Shown here in pieces: positions 8,327 through 19,363 of a stretch of DNA of 64,000 bases. The stretch is taken from assembly GCA_965226805.1 (NCBI GenBank), contig CBDDDW010000016.1, positions 1-64,000 on the forward strand, given 5' to 3'. A program made the position numbers and the translations under genes. This stretch comes from CBDDDW01 sp965226805. Its GTDB lineage: Bacteria; Chloroflexota; Dehalococcoidia; Lucifugimonadales; JAGWBF01. The notes below the pieces were generated by a model. It was not told the origin of the DNA. It searched no databases and saw only the letters and a list, made by a program, of their open reading frames with translations. Numbering within the stretch: position 1 is the first letter of the stretch; each line of letters starts with the position of its first letter.

Positions 8327-11300
8327 ATGCGTCGACTCTACAGTACCCTTCTTACCCACCGTCGCCGAGGGCGCCAAGCGCACTCGGCGACGTCTTCCGA
8401 AGCTCGGACGCATGGGACCTCGGTGGTCATGCTGTCCATCTCCCTCTTGGCCCTGGCGGCCGCTGTGGGGTGGCTGCTGATTCTCTTGAACGCCGGGCCA
8501 ACCTATGCTGCCGCCGTTAAACTAGACACGTCCATAATCTCCTCTCAAACCGGCTGTGATCCCTGCACGTGGTCCCATACGGTGACGGGCGATGGGAGTG
8601 ACAGGGCCATCGTGGTGGTTGTCACCCACACCCCCGGCAGCATAGTGGGAGTGACCTATGGAACTGGAGACCTAACAGAGGCCCGTACCGATACGAATGG
8701 GGTCGCCGCCGAGACTTCCATATGGTACCTGGTCAACCCGACCACTGGAGTGAACACGGTGTCAGTGGACTTCGGGGCGGCGGCTTCCAGAGCCATAATG
8801 ATCTCTTACTCTTTCCTCAACGTGGACCAAACAACTCCCATAGACTCCTCCACCGGAGATGCAGCGACCTCGACCACTTCGACCGTCGACATAACGACGA
8901 CGGCGGATAACACATGGATAGTGGACGCGAGCCGCGCCGCATCAGGTCACACCATGGTAGCTCACACGAACCGGGTTGAGCGGTTGAACATCTCCGCCGG
9001 GGGCAAAACCGGGGCAAGCAGCACAGTCGGGGGTACCGGATCTGGGGTAACCACCATGGACTGGACAATGGGAAACAAGGCTTGGTCTCTAAGCGCCATA
9101 TCCCTGACCCCATTTGTGCTCCAGGTATCGACATCGGACACAGCCGTCCTGTCTGAGTCGATAACTGCCGCATTGGGGGTCCCACGTACCGATACGTCAA
9201 GCCTGGGCGAGTCTGTCCTCGCCGCGCTTGCCGGAGTGCAATCGGACACCTCTAGTCTAGCCGAGTCTATCCTAGCCGCCCTTTCGGCGGCCCGCACGGA
9301 CGCTGCCAGCCTGCTGGAGTCAGCGGCCACGGGTATCGTACCGACGGACACCTCTACCCTAGGCGAGTCGGTAGCCGCGGCGTTGGGCGTCTCTCCCTCG
9401 GACATCGCCGGACTGGGAGACTCGGCGAAAGCGGCTCTCAGTATCGCGCGGACGGAGATATCTACTCTCTCGGAGTTCACCCAGAGCGTCTTAGGCAAGT
9501 CAGAAACACAGGTCTCCAGCCTCGGCGAGTCGGTAGCCGCGGCGTTGGGTGTCTCTCGCTCGGACACCTCTAGCCTGGCCGAGTCCATCCTTACCGTCCT
9601 TTCGGCGGCCCCTTCGGACATTGCCAGCCTGCTGGAGGCGGCTGCCACGGGTATCCTACCGACGGACACCTCCAGCCTAGGCGAGTCGGTAGCCGCGGCG
9701 TTGGGCGTCTCTCGATCGGACATCGCCGGACTGGGAGACTCGGCGAACGCGGCCCTCAGTATCGCGCGGACGGAGATAGCGACTCTTTCGGAGTTAATCG
9801 AGAGAGGCTTCGGCAGGGCGGAAACACAAGTCTCCAGCCTCGGCGAGTCGGTAGCAGCGGCGTTGGGTGTCTCTCGCTCGGACATCGCCGGCCTGGGAGA
9901 CTCTGTCCTTACGGCCCTTTCGGCAGCCCCTTCGGACGTTGCTAGCCTGCTGGAGGCGGTTGCCACGGGTATCCCACCGAAGGACACCTCCAGCCTAGGC
10001 GAGTCGGTGGCCTCGGCGTTCGGCGTCTCTCGCTCGGACATCGCCGGCCTGGGAGACTCGGCGAACGCGGCTCTCAGTATTACGCGGACGTAGATATCTA
10101 CTCTCTCGGAGTTCACCGAGAGGGCCTTAGGCAGGGCAGAGACACAGGTCTCCAGCCTCGGCGAGTCGGTAGCCGCGGCGTTTGGCGTCTCTCGCTCGGA
10201 CATCGCCGGCCTGGGAGAGTCTGTCCTCGCCGTGTTGGGCTTCTCCCGCTCCGACACCTCCGTCCTCGGGGAGTCTGTCGAGTTCGCACTCGGCAGAGCG
10301 GTCACAGACACCGCCAGTCTGCTGGCCGACGCCATTCAGAGCGTCTTCTCCCTGGGGATTTCGGACACGCCCAACCTGGGCGACTCCCTTTTCGCCGCGT
10401 TGGGTTTCTCCCGCTCCGACACCTCCGTCCTCGGGGAGTCTATCGAGTTCGTATTCAGCAGACAGGTCTCGGACACCACCAGCATCCTGGCCGACGCCAT
10501 TCAGAGCGTCTTCTCCCTGGGGATTTCGGACACGCCCAACCTGGGCGACTCCCTTTTCGCCGCGTTGGGTTTCTCCCGTTCCGACACATCCGTGCTCGGG
10601 GAGTCTGTCGAATTCGCATTCGGCAGACAGCTCTCGGACACGGCCAGCATCCTGGCCGACGCCATTCAGAGCATCTCCTCCCGGATTTCGGACACGTCGA
10701 GCCTGGGCGACTCCGCGTTCGCCGCGTTGGGTTTCTCCCGCTCCGACACATCCGCCCTCGGGGAGTCTGTCGAAGCCGTACTCGGTAAGAGTGTCTTGGA
10801 CACGGCCAGGCTCTTGGCCGACTCCATTCAAAGCGCGTTCTCCATGGGGATCTCAGACACGCCCGGTCTGGGCGACTCCGCTTTGGCCGCGTTGGGTTTC
10901 TCCCGCTCCGACATATCCGACCTCCGGGAGTCTGTCCAAGCCGTACTCGGTAAGAGTGTCTCGGACACGGCCAGACTGCTGGGCGACTCCGCTTTGGCCG
11001 CGTTGGGTTTCTCCCGCTCCGACATATCCGACCTCCGGGAGTCTGTCGAAGCCGTACTCAGTAAGAGCGTCTCGGACACGGCCAGGCTGCTGGCCGACTC
11101 CATTCAAAGTGCGTTCTCCATAGGGATCTCGGACACGCCCGGGCTGGGCGACTCCGTTTTCGCCGCGCTGGGCTTCTCCAGATCCGACGCATCCGACCTC
11201 CGGGAGTCTGTCGAAGCCGCACTCGGTAAGGGGGTCTCGGACAGGGCCAGGCTGCTCGCCGACTCCATTCTAAGCGCGTTCTCCATAAGTTTTTCGGACA

Positions 11301-14300
11301 CGCCGAGGCTTGGCGACTCACTTCTCACCGTGTTAGGCTTGTCCCAGTCCGACGGAGCCAGCCTTGCCGCCTCCTTTGAGTTCGTCCGCGGTAGGCTGGA
11401 ATCGACGGCCGTCAGCCTTGGCGAGAATCTTGCCACCTCTGTCGGAGGAGGGAAGCTTACCTTAAAGGTCGGGATGGCGGAGCTGGTCCAAGGTGGACTG
11501 GGGTTCACTCGTACCACTTCCACCTCGCTCGCGGAGACCATCACGACAGGGCTGGTCCAGTTGTTTAGCGACAGACCTCAGCTCGCAGACTCTCTCATCA
11601 CCGCCCTCGCGCTCTCGAAAGATGATGCCGCGACACTCAAGGAATCTGCGACCGCAATACTCGGCGTCACCCACGCTGACGCCACAGCTCTCGCCGAGTC
11701 CTTACGCACTGCGTTTAGTAAGTTGCAGACAGACCCAGCTAGCGTAGGGGAGTCGATAATCACCGCCCTTGGTCTCCTGAAGGCGGACGCTGCCACCCTC
11801 GGGGAAACGGCGACTGGCGCACTGGGTTTCTCCCGCACCGATGCCACCGCGCTGGCTGAGTCGTTAAGAGCGGTCTTGGGTAGAACGGAAACAGACTTTG
11901 CCAACGTCGGTGAGTCGATAATCACCGCCCTTGGTCTCCTGCCGGTGGACGCTGCTACCCTCGGGGAATCGGCGACTGGCGCATTGGGTTTCTCCCGCAC
12001 CGACGCCACCGCGCTGGCTGAGTCGCTAAGCACGGCCTTGGGTAGAGTGCAAACAGACTTTGCCAGCGTAGGGGAGTCGATAATCACCGCCCTTGGTCTC
12101 CTGAAGGCGGACGCTGCTACCCTCGGGGAATCCGCGACTGCCGCATTGGGTTTCTCCCGCACCGATGCCACGGCAATGGCTGAGTCGCTAAGCACTTTCT
12201 TGGGTAGAGGGCAAACAGACTTTGCCAGCGTAGGGGAGTCGATAATTGCCGCTCTTGGTTTCCAGAAGGCGGATGCGGCCACCCTCGCAGAGTCCACCGC
12301 CGCTGCCCTGGGACTTCCCCGTACCGATGCCGCGGCCGTGGCCGAATCCGTGCAGGCGGTCTTGGGTAACACGCCGGCAGACTTTGCCCGCGTAAGGGAG
12401 TCGATGATCACCGCCCTTGGATTCTTCAAGAGAGATACCGCCGACTTGCGAGAGGCTGTAGTAGCGGCCTTTGGTTTCTCCCGAAGTGACGTGGCTACCT
12501 TACACGAGTCCATCGAGGCCATCCGTAGTAGGGACCTGCTGGACCGGATCGGGTTGGGAGAGAGCTTGAGCGTGAGCGGGATCGACCCGGGTGAGAGAGT
12601 GGTGCAAGCTTTCGTATCTCTGTTCGATTCGGTTGTAGGCCGTCTCGGGCGCGATGAGTTCGATTCAACCGGCATAAGCGAGTTGATATTCGCCGCGCTG
12701 GCGGTTCCTCGCACAGAGACCTCTAATCTGACCGAGTCCATCCAGCTGGCGCTCAGGGCTGCCCTCGTGGACCCGGCCGTTATGAAGGAGTCCGCGCTGT
12801 ACCTTCTCCTCCGGGCCGGGTTCGAGACCGATGGCTCCAGCCTGAGCGCGTCCATAGGGGCGGCGATGGGGATGCCCCGGACCACGCCCGCCGACCTACG
12901 GGACACTATCCATACAGCGCTGGTCCACAGGAATATCAACCCCGCCAACCCCAGGATCGTCGCCTTTCCTGAGTTCTCGATGGGCAGGGGAGAGCTGGCC
13001 AGGGCCAGCCTATCCGATCGATTTGCCTTCGTGGTGCACGGCGTAAGCGCCGACATGGCGATTGCAATGAGCCAGGTGTCCGATTCTGTGTCGGTAGGCC
13101 TCGACGCGATTTACACGGTAGTCGTAACGAACAATGGGCCGTCGAACGCAATCGGTGTAGTTATGAGCTACCAGTCGCCACCCAGCCTCGTACTCAAGTC
13201 GACGATAGCGAGCCAGGGACGTTGCACGGAGGATTCGGGACTAGTGGAGTGTGATCTTGGGACCTTGGTGAGGGGGCGCGATGCCAGAGTGACGATCACC
13301 GTGAAGGCCTTGGGAGGCGCCGGTGGTACAATTGTCACCAACACGGCCAATGTCCGTTCGGGCAGTGTCGATTCCGACGACGCCAATAATACCGTAAGCC
13401 TGAACACCTCTCTGACGAAGCAAGCAGACGTCGGAGTGACTTTGAGCAGTCCACCCAATGGTGTGATCGTCAGTGGTGACTTCACCTATACTGCGGTAGT
13501 GGCCAACGATGGCCCATCAGACGCTACCGGAGTGATATTGACCGGCGAGCTTCCCCAGGAAGTTGCCTTCGTGTCCGTCACCTGCAGCCAGGGTAGCTGC
13601 AGCGGAGACGGCGGCGCCCTCACGTGGGAGTTGGGCGACCTCGCCAGCGGTGCCGACGCTTCAGTAAACGTTCTCGTTACTGCCGTGATACCGGTAGCGA
13701 CGGGGGACGTGGGGATCATTACGACCACTGTGGCGGTGGCTGCTGCGGAGACTGACTTAGTGCTAAGCAACAACTCTTCTACGGCCATAACCCAGGTGTA
13801 CCACGACGAAGACAGCGACGGAATCGGAGATCAGGTGGAAGACGGCGCTCCCAATGGCGGAGACGGCGACGGAGACGGCGTTCTTGACAGCGAGCAGCTC
13901 AACGTGTCCTCCCTGAAGAATGCCGTGAACGGATCGTACGCCACCATCCGGTCGGTCGATGGCACTGCCCTTGCCGAAGTTGATGCGGCGGTGAATCCCT
14001 CCCCGGAGGATGCCCCGGATGAAGAGTTCCCTGCGGGATTTTTCGAATTTACGTTGCAGGGGTTGCCGACTGCCGACGCCACTACTATCGACCTCTTCTT
14101 CCCCCAGGAAACAATAATAGCCAGCTACTGGAAGTACGGCGCCACCAGCGGTGATCCGGTCCCACACTGGTACGAGTTTACCTTCGACGGAACAACCGGC
14201 GCGGTGATAAACGGGAATAGGGTGACCCTCCACCTGGTCGATGGGCAGAGAGGTGACGACGACCTGACGGAGAACGGCGAAATTTCCGACGATGGAGGCC

Positions 14301-15736
14301 CAGTGTTCGCCCCTGCCGACCTTTCGGTGACAAATATCGACTCCTCTGATCCCGTACGAGTGGGGAACCCGCTAACATACATTGTCACCGTCAGGAACAA
14401 TGGGCCGTCTAATGCCACGGGAGTGGTCCTTACAGATACGCTGCCCGGCGGAGTGTCCTTTGTGACCGCCAATGCCGGTGGGGGTACGTGCGAGCACGTA
14501 TCAGGAGAGGTAACGTGCTCCTTGGGAACCATCAACGTGGGTAGCCTCGTCGCGGTGGGAATTACGGTGACACCGGAATCGAATGCGGGAGGAAGTATTA
14601 CCAACAGGGTGAGCGTGGAGTCTCTGGAAAGCGACCCGATCAGCAGCAACAACAGCGCAAGCCAGGATACGTCGGTCACACCTGTGGCCGACGTATCCAT
14701 CACCATTTCGGACTTTCCCGGAACGGTGGGTGTTGGAGATGCCTTTATTTACACTGTGGTCGTGACTAACCACGGCCCTTCCCAGGCTACAGGATTAGTA
14801 GTAACGAATACCCTGCCGGCGGAGGTCATATTTGAGTCGGCGACGGCGACCCAGGAGAGCTGCATTCGGAGCGGTAGGTTCGTGACGTGCCACCTGGGGG
14901 CTCTGGACAGTGGCGCCACCGCCACAGTGACGATCCCTGTAGCGGCGGCCCATGTCTTCGGGACGCAATTGATCGACAATTTCGCGGATGTCCGTGGCCG
15001 GGAGTTTGATCCTCTTACTTTGAATAATGTAGAGATCGAGAGGACGACGCTGCAAGGTCCGCCGCCTCCTCCCCCGCCCCCGCCCAGGCCCACTCCTACT
15101 CCGACACCGACGCCTAGGCCGTTACCTACCCCGACGCCCACGCCAACACCTTCGCCCACGCCGGCGCCCTCGCCCACGCCAACCCCTACACCGAGTCCAA
15201 CTCCTACTCCCACGCCGAGCCCTACGCCCACGCCAGTGCCTACGGCAACACCCGTACCGCCTACGCCGACCCCGACTCCGACGCCCGAGCCCACACCTAC
15301 GCCTACGCCCACACCCACTCTTACGCCTACCCCTGCCCCTACGCCCTTCTTCCAGACGCCGGCTACCGGGCGGCCGACCCCCCGCCGCACCCCCACCACA
15401 AGACCGCCGCCAACTGGTACGGCGACGGCTACGCCAACGGTCACAGGCACGCCGGTACCTACTATAGGCGCCACCGCCACGCCAAGTCCCACTGGTGTGC
15501 GTCCTACTCCAACGGAGGCCCCGACGCCCGGGCTGACTCCCACACTGGCGCCAACCCAAACGGGGGTACCTCCCACGGATGTACCTACGCCATTACCGAC
15601 TCCGACGTCCGTTCTAGAAGCTGAGCCAGGTGGAGGACTGCCCCTGGTGCCCATAGCCATAGTAGCAGGTGTCCTGGCCTTACTCCTGGCGGGGTTTGGT
15701 TTCTTCCGCATCCGAGCGGAGCGGAGAGCGTGGTAG
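8327..15736 (+). pseudogene. Giant repeat/DUF11 surface protein with an in-frame amber codon
   Basis: Read through one TAG (10091-10093), this frame encodes 2469 residues. In order: a hydrophobic N-terminal segment (VVMLSISLLALAAAVGWLL) ending in a signal-peptidase-like AAA; a beta domain of about 200 residues; about 70 tandem repeats with the core DxxxLxES and ALG (codons at 9130-12930); two DUF11 domains (13055-13800) with the hallmark VVTNNGPSNA; an acidic DSDGIGD / GDGDGDGVLDS calcium-binding stretch (13801-13890); a domain resembling choice-of-anchor U (about 13895-14300); two more DUF11 domains; a PT-rich stalk (about 15057-15620); a C-terminal membrane helix; and a basic tail (FRIRAERRAW). 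It is probably a cell-surface or adhesion protein. The amber codon stands where sister repeats have GAG (Glu), so a single G-to-T change would explain it. The 588-residue N-terminal product would lack the anchor. Confidence 0.8.
9130..12930 (+). repeat. Coding tandem repeat array, about 18-residue units, higher-order period 162-165 bp
   Basis: Units follow the pattern SDTSxLGESVxxALGxxR. Three-unit blocks repeat at DNA level: the CGACTCCCTTTTCGCC phrase recurs at 10381 and 10546 (165 bp), and AGTCGATAATCACCGCCC recurs at 11751 and 11913 (162 bp). Left and right halves of the array differ in sequence but keep the phase, so blocks were amplified locally more than once. The repeats also keep long antisense frames open, which are shadows. 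Confidence 0.85.
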
Positions 15737-15812
15737 ACTTGGTGGGTGGGATGACAGCGACCAACATCTCGGATTTTCGTCCCACACGGTGTGGCCGCAT
15801 CCGGCCTTGTGT

Positions 15813-16535
15813 CTACCCCAGCAGCAGGGAATGTGGTAGGAACCGTATTACGCGGAAGGCCTCCGCGTAAGGTAGGCCGCCCTCCTGCCCGATATGGCTG
15901 GCGTTGGTCCGGACTCTCTCCTCACGACCTTCGGGGTCAGGGAACTGGCTGAGGTGTTTCAAGAGGCTCTGTGCCTTCATCTCCAGGTTCTCGCTTATGT
16001 CCACGAAGGTATCAGGCTCCTCGCTGCCCCACAGATAGATCTCCCGCGCCGCATGGGGTAGAAGCCCTTCCACGCTGATCTGGTCGGGGAAGTACAGGTG
16101 GCGCCACGCGTAGGTACAGACCGCGTCGACCGTGACTTGGCCGCTGATCCGGTGGTCTCTGTGGGAGTGCCTACGGCTCCTCAGCGGGTCACAGCACATG
16201 ACGACCTCAGGCTTGTGCCTCCGTATTTGCCGGACCACCTGCTCTCGGAACCGGCGATCGTCCTCCAGGCCGCCGTCGGGGTAGCCCAAGAAAACCACCT
16301 CTTTAACGCCGAGGACATCGGCTGCGTCCTGCTGCTCCTTCTCGCGGACGGAGGCGAGCCTTTTCTGGGACATTGTGGGGTCCTCGGTGCCTTTGTCGCC
16401 ATTGGTGCAGAGAACATAAAAAACCTCGGCTCCATGCTCTATCCACTTTGCCAGCGTGCCTCCACATCCCCCTTCGGCATCGTCGGGGTGCGGAGTCACC
16501 ACCAGGACCCTTTTCGGCATGTCAGCCACATTCAT
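15813..16535 (-). CDS. PIG-L family (LmbE-like) N-deacetylase
   Basis: A 240-residue zinc-dependent deacetylase of the PIG-L/LmbE family, which removes N-acetyl groups from GlcNAc-containing conjugates. The zinc and catalytic motif PHPDDAEGG is near residues 15-23, and the later HxxH element is in HSHRDHR. FLGYPDGGLEDD and EIYLWGSEEPDTFVDISENL are typical. The gene converges on the surface-protein gene with 76 bp between stops. A second member lies at 34642-35352. The substrate is not predictable. An internal Met at residue 6 (MPKRVLVV) could be the true start. Confidence 0.88.
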   Translation of the reverse strand: MNVADMPKRVLVVTPHPDDAEGGCGGTLAKWIEHGAEVFYVLCTNGDKGTEDPTMSQKRLASVREKEQQDAADVLGVKEVVFLGYPDGGLEDDRRFREQVVRQIRRHKPEVVMCCDPLRSRRHSHRDHRISGQVTVDAVCTYAWRHLYFPDQISVEGLLPHAAREIYLWGSEEPDTFVDISENLEMKAQSLLKHLSQFPDPEGREERVRTNASHIGQEGGLPYAEAFRVIRFLPHSLLLG

Positions 16536-16768
16536 AGTTAGCTAACCCCGCGAACAGATTTTCCGGATGTCACCACTTCGGCATGCTCAATGAGATCCTA
16601 CGGTGTACTCAGGGTAAACTCGGCGAAAGGTCTGATGGGATGGCCCTCATCCTGGCCTGGTGCCACGTCTCTCCCCAAGGGCCCTAAGGGAGAGGGGCCT
16701 GGATACGGGTTATTTTAGCGGCAATCACACTGTCGTGCGGTCTCAGGCTCAGAACCTTTCGCCCTGGG

Positions 16769-18014
16769 CTAGTCAATGCTCTCTGTCTGGAATCCTTGGA
16801 GTCGTGCATATCTGGGCAGTCGTCCTCCAATGAGGGGGCGGGCATAATCGATAAAGGCCCGGGTCATCAGCCCGGCGGACGCGTCCACATACTCCTCCGG
16901 TAGGAGCTTGACCTGGCCTGCGACGGCCGCCAGGGGGGCCAGTCCCGTCTCGCAGCGATACTTTCTCCCGGGACTGCGCTCCAACGTGACCATCGAGTCG
17001 CTATGTCCTTCGAGGGCGTAGGCGACAGCCTCGCGACCCACTTGATAGGCCTCCTGTGCGTCTCGAGCTGACACGCAAGACATCAAGGAGCGTTGAATTG
17101 TGCCGGGCCTCTCGTACCTGGCTCTTACCTTGAGCTTGCGGCTGGCCAGGGAGGACATGTAACGGCCTGCTCCCTCGAAATACTCGTGGCCGAAATCGTC
17201 GACGAAAACGGGGCCTCCCTGTGTCCCAAGGGGCCCAGAGGGGCCTCGGACATTCTGGGCCGTGACGGCCACCGCGAACCCCCACCGTCTGAGGGCCTCC
17301 TCAAGGCGCGCCATGAACCGGTCCTCATCAAAGAGTGTCTCGGGTACGCAGATGTAGTGAGGGGCATCTTTCTCTTCCCGTTTCCCTAGCGCGGAGGCCG
17401 CCGCCAGCCACCCCGCATCCCGGCCCATCACCTCCAGGATGGTGACTGGAGAAGCCTCTCCCATCGCTTCCGCGTCCATCCCGGCTCCCATCGTCGCCAG
17501 GGCCACGAAGCGGGCGGCGCTGCCGTAGCCCGGGCAGTGGTCGGTCGCCGGCAGGTCATTGTCGAATGGTCTTGGGAACGTGAATGACCACGACCTCTTG
17601 ATCTGAGGCCGGGGCCTCCTCGGCGATCCTGTGTGCGGTTTCGGCCGAGTCGTTGCCCCCTATCGTAAAGACGTAGCGAATTTCGCGCTCCCTGAGAATG
17701 TTCATTACGGTCGCTGTTTCTTGGGGTTTTAGGCTGCGCCTCCCGGAGCCCAAAGCTGCTCCAGGGGTGCTGGCGATCCGGCGCCAGAGTTGGCTGCCCT
17801 GTTGCCGGCGAAGGTCCAGGAGGGAGCTGTTGAGCAGGCCCTTTAGGCCGTGGGCCGCTCCGTAGACCTCGCCAAACTCGCGGCGCCGGAGGACTTCTTC
17901 AACTACGCCAGCCAGGCTCTGGTTCATAACAGCCGTGCACCCGCCGGACTGAAGGATTAGTACATTCTTGTGGCTGCCTATCAGCGCCCGATACCTCTTT
18001 AAATAAAATCCCAA
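16769..18014 (-). pseudogene. 6-phosphofructokinase, PPi-dependent type, frameshifted
   Basis: Phosphorylates fructose 6-phosphate in upper glycolysis. The N-terminal part (18014-17556) has the nucleotide loop LQSGGCTAVMNQSLAG and FTIGGNDSAETAHRI. The C-terminal part has GEASPVTILEVMGRDAGWLAA and VPETLFDEDRF. Between them PKTI must continue as DNDLPATDHCPGYGSAARF, which needs one extra base removed at about 17564-17566. Joined length is 414 residues. The Asp in GGNDS and the Lys in PKTIDND are the residues associated with pyrophosphate rather than ATP as phosphoryl donor. The gene is divergent from the Lin0512-family gene. Confidence 0.82.
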
Positions 18015-18121
18015 CCGACTATTCGAGGCCCAGCTGGAGGGAGATCTCGCACTCGCCGCCGTCTTATTCTAGCGGCTGCCGGCGGGCTCAGCAATCCGTA
18101 ATCCGTAGCCTTTGTTCAGAG

Positions 18122-18151
18122 TTGATGCTATTCTCAAGCCTGTAGTCTAAT
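18122..18151 (+). promoter_or_regulatory. Candidate promoter for the Lin0512-family gene
   Basis: TTGATG (18122-18127) and TCTAAT (18146-18151) with an 18-bp spacer, placed 40 bp upstream of the ATG at 18192, in the divergent region shared with the phosphofructokinase gene. Confidence 0.45.
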
Positions 18152-18191
18152 TGGTGAATTCAAGAGACGCTGGTGAAGGAGAACAGAAGCT

Positions 18192-18530
18192 ATGGCCTGG
18201 AAAAGATGCCTTATCGAAATAGGAATGGGGGTAGACCTCCATGGGAGAGACTACACGAAGGCCGCTCAGCGGGCCCTTGCCGATGCGATGTCCCGAAACC
18301 GACTGTACTTCGTGAGCGCCGTAGGATCGAAGCCCCAATCCGTATGGGCCGACGTAACCATCGCTTCTCCAGAGCCGGACGCGGTGGACCCTCAGGCGGT
18401 TATGGGTATGCTTCCCTACGGACAGGGGCAGGTCAATGTAATAAAGGGAGGCCTGGAAATCGCGAACGAACACAACTCCGACGGCACCATCATCACCAAC
18501 GCGGTGGTGATGGTGCGCTTGGATATGTAG
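18192..18530 (+). CDS. Lin0512-family conserved protein
   Basis: A 112-residue protein matching the small conserved Lin0512 family: IEIGMGVDLHGRDYTKAAQR near the N-terminus, then VDPQAVMGMLPYGQGQVNVI and a C-terminal GTIITNAVVMVRLDM. The function of the family is not known. The start is well supported by GAAGGAGAA about 11 bp upstream. It is monocistronic by position: the next gene is on the other strand and converges. Confidence 0.8.
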   Translation: MAWKRCLIEIGMGVDLHGRDYTKAAQRALADAMSRNRLYFVSAVGSKPQSVWADVTIASPEPDAVDPQAVMGMLPYGQGQVNVIKGGLEIANEHNSDGTIITNAVVMVRLDM

Positions 18531-18609
18531 GGGGGATTGGTCAGACCGCGTGCCTAGCTGAAGGGGTATGGTGTGATTAGATGCGCCGCGTCCCGGCGGC
18601 CGGAGGGAG

Positions 18610-19038
18610 CTATCGCTGCCGGGTGAACCCATAGACACGGTCGCTGGTGACCGTCACCACCGCCCTTCTTTCCTGCTTCATAACTCGGTCATATTCTTCC
18701 CAATCAGGGTGCTCTCCTCCCCCACACGCCCGGTACGCTTCTCGGAGCAGCAACCGTAGCTCTTCGGGTGGGGTGTTGTCCCATGAGTAGATCTGCGCTC
18801 GCCCCTCCGAGAAGGCGTATTCCGACCAGTCGGGCTTCACCGTCAGGACAGTGCAGCGGGGGTCGCGCGTCAAGTTGCCAAGCTTGGCAGTGTCGCCTCT
18901 TGCCACGAAGACGGCCTGGTCCCGGTAGATGCCGCTGGCAACGATGCTCATCTGTGCAGTCCCGTTCCTGCGGAATGTCGTGACTACCCCGTGGTGCTCG
19001 GCTTCCAGAAATGGACGAATGTCGTCTAGTGTCATCAT
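18610..19038 (-). CDS. PPOX-class F420-dependent oxidoreductase-like protein
   Basis: A 142-residue split-barrel flavin/deazaflavin-binding protein. HHGVVTTFRRNGTAQMSIVA, then AVFVARGDTAKLGNLTRDPR followed by CTVLTVKPDW, and a C-terminal RRAVVTVTSDRVYGF, fit the TIGR03618-type F420 PPOX family. Use of F420 is inferred from the family and from the two LLM oxidoreductases nearby. It is divergent from the amidohydrolase gene across a 325-bp gap. Confidence 0.8.
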   Translation of the reverse strand: MMTLDDIRPFLEAEHHGVVTTFRRNGTAQMSIVASGIYRDQAVFVARGDTAKLGNLTRDPRCTVLTVKPDWSEYAFSEGRAQIYSWDNTPPEELRLLLREAYRACGGGEHPDWEEYDRVMKQERRAVVTVTSDRVYGFTRQR

Positions 19039-19363
19039 GCCTCCTGACGCGGTGCTAGGGTCTACGTTTTCCCAAGACTAAGTCTTCGGGACTGGAGGGT
19101 CAAGTTACCGGCGGCCCCTGCTATTACCGTAGGCGCATTCCCTGTCTCCTTACAAACGCCAGCGGGATAGACTATAATGTGCACGAATTAGCTAATGCGA
19201 TCCGTGCCCGTACTCCCGCAGACCCGTCATTGGGGGGAATCGTCGCGAGAGCGACCGGGATCGTTTCTGCCTCAACCTGGAGTGAGTCTCATATGACTGG
19301 CGTCCGGGGGCTCCTCAAGGGCCGGCTGAAGCAGGGCGCGCATTCGGAGGAAAGGGGATATCA
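19039..19363. other. Divergent intergenic region with a 13-bp palindrome and a long leader
   Basis: No gene is supported here. AAGACT-A-AGTCTT (19074-19086) is a perfect palindrome flanked by CCC and GGG and may be an operator for either gene. The predicted amidohydrolase promoter is at 19150-19178, leaving a leader of about 180 nt that includes a GTCGC / GCGAC hairpin with a GAGA tetraloop near 19243-19256. A 69-codon open frame in the leader has no ribosome binding site or family resemblance. Confidence 0.4.
19150..19178 (+). promoter_or_regulatory. Candidate promoter for the amidohydrolase gene
   Basis: A perfect -10 box TATAAT (19173-19178) stands 17 bp after TTACAA (19150-19155). The -35 is weak but the -10 and spacing are good. 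Confidence 0.5.

Noticed and set aside
5785..10093. Two in-frame TAG codons (5785 and 10091) as evidence for amber recoding
   Set aside because: Many intact genes in the window end in TAG (for example the IS-split secreted gene, hisD and the Lin0512 gene), so TAG works as a stop. Both cases are one-base changes from CAG or GAG.
9130..12930. Regularly spaced DNA repeats as a CRISPR array
   Set aside because: The repeats stay in one reading frame, diverge gradually and encode a consistent peptide unit. No constant repeat with unique spacers is present.
8962..13056. Long minus-strand open frames (8962-10335 and 11578-13056) as genes
   Set aside because: They are antisense to the coding repeats and stay open because of biased codon use. 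They have no ribosome binding sites and no protein family signature.
14749..15711. Minus-strand Gly/Val-rich open frame opposite the PT stalk
   Set aside because: It is the mirror of the PT-rich stalk codons and has no independent support.
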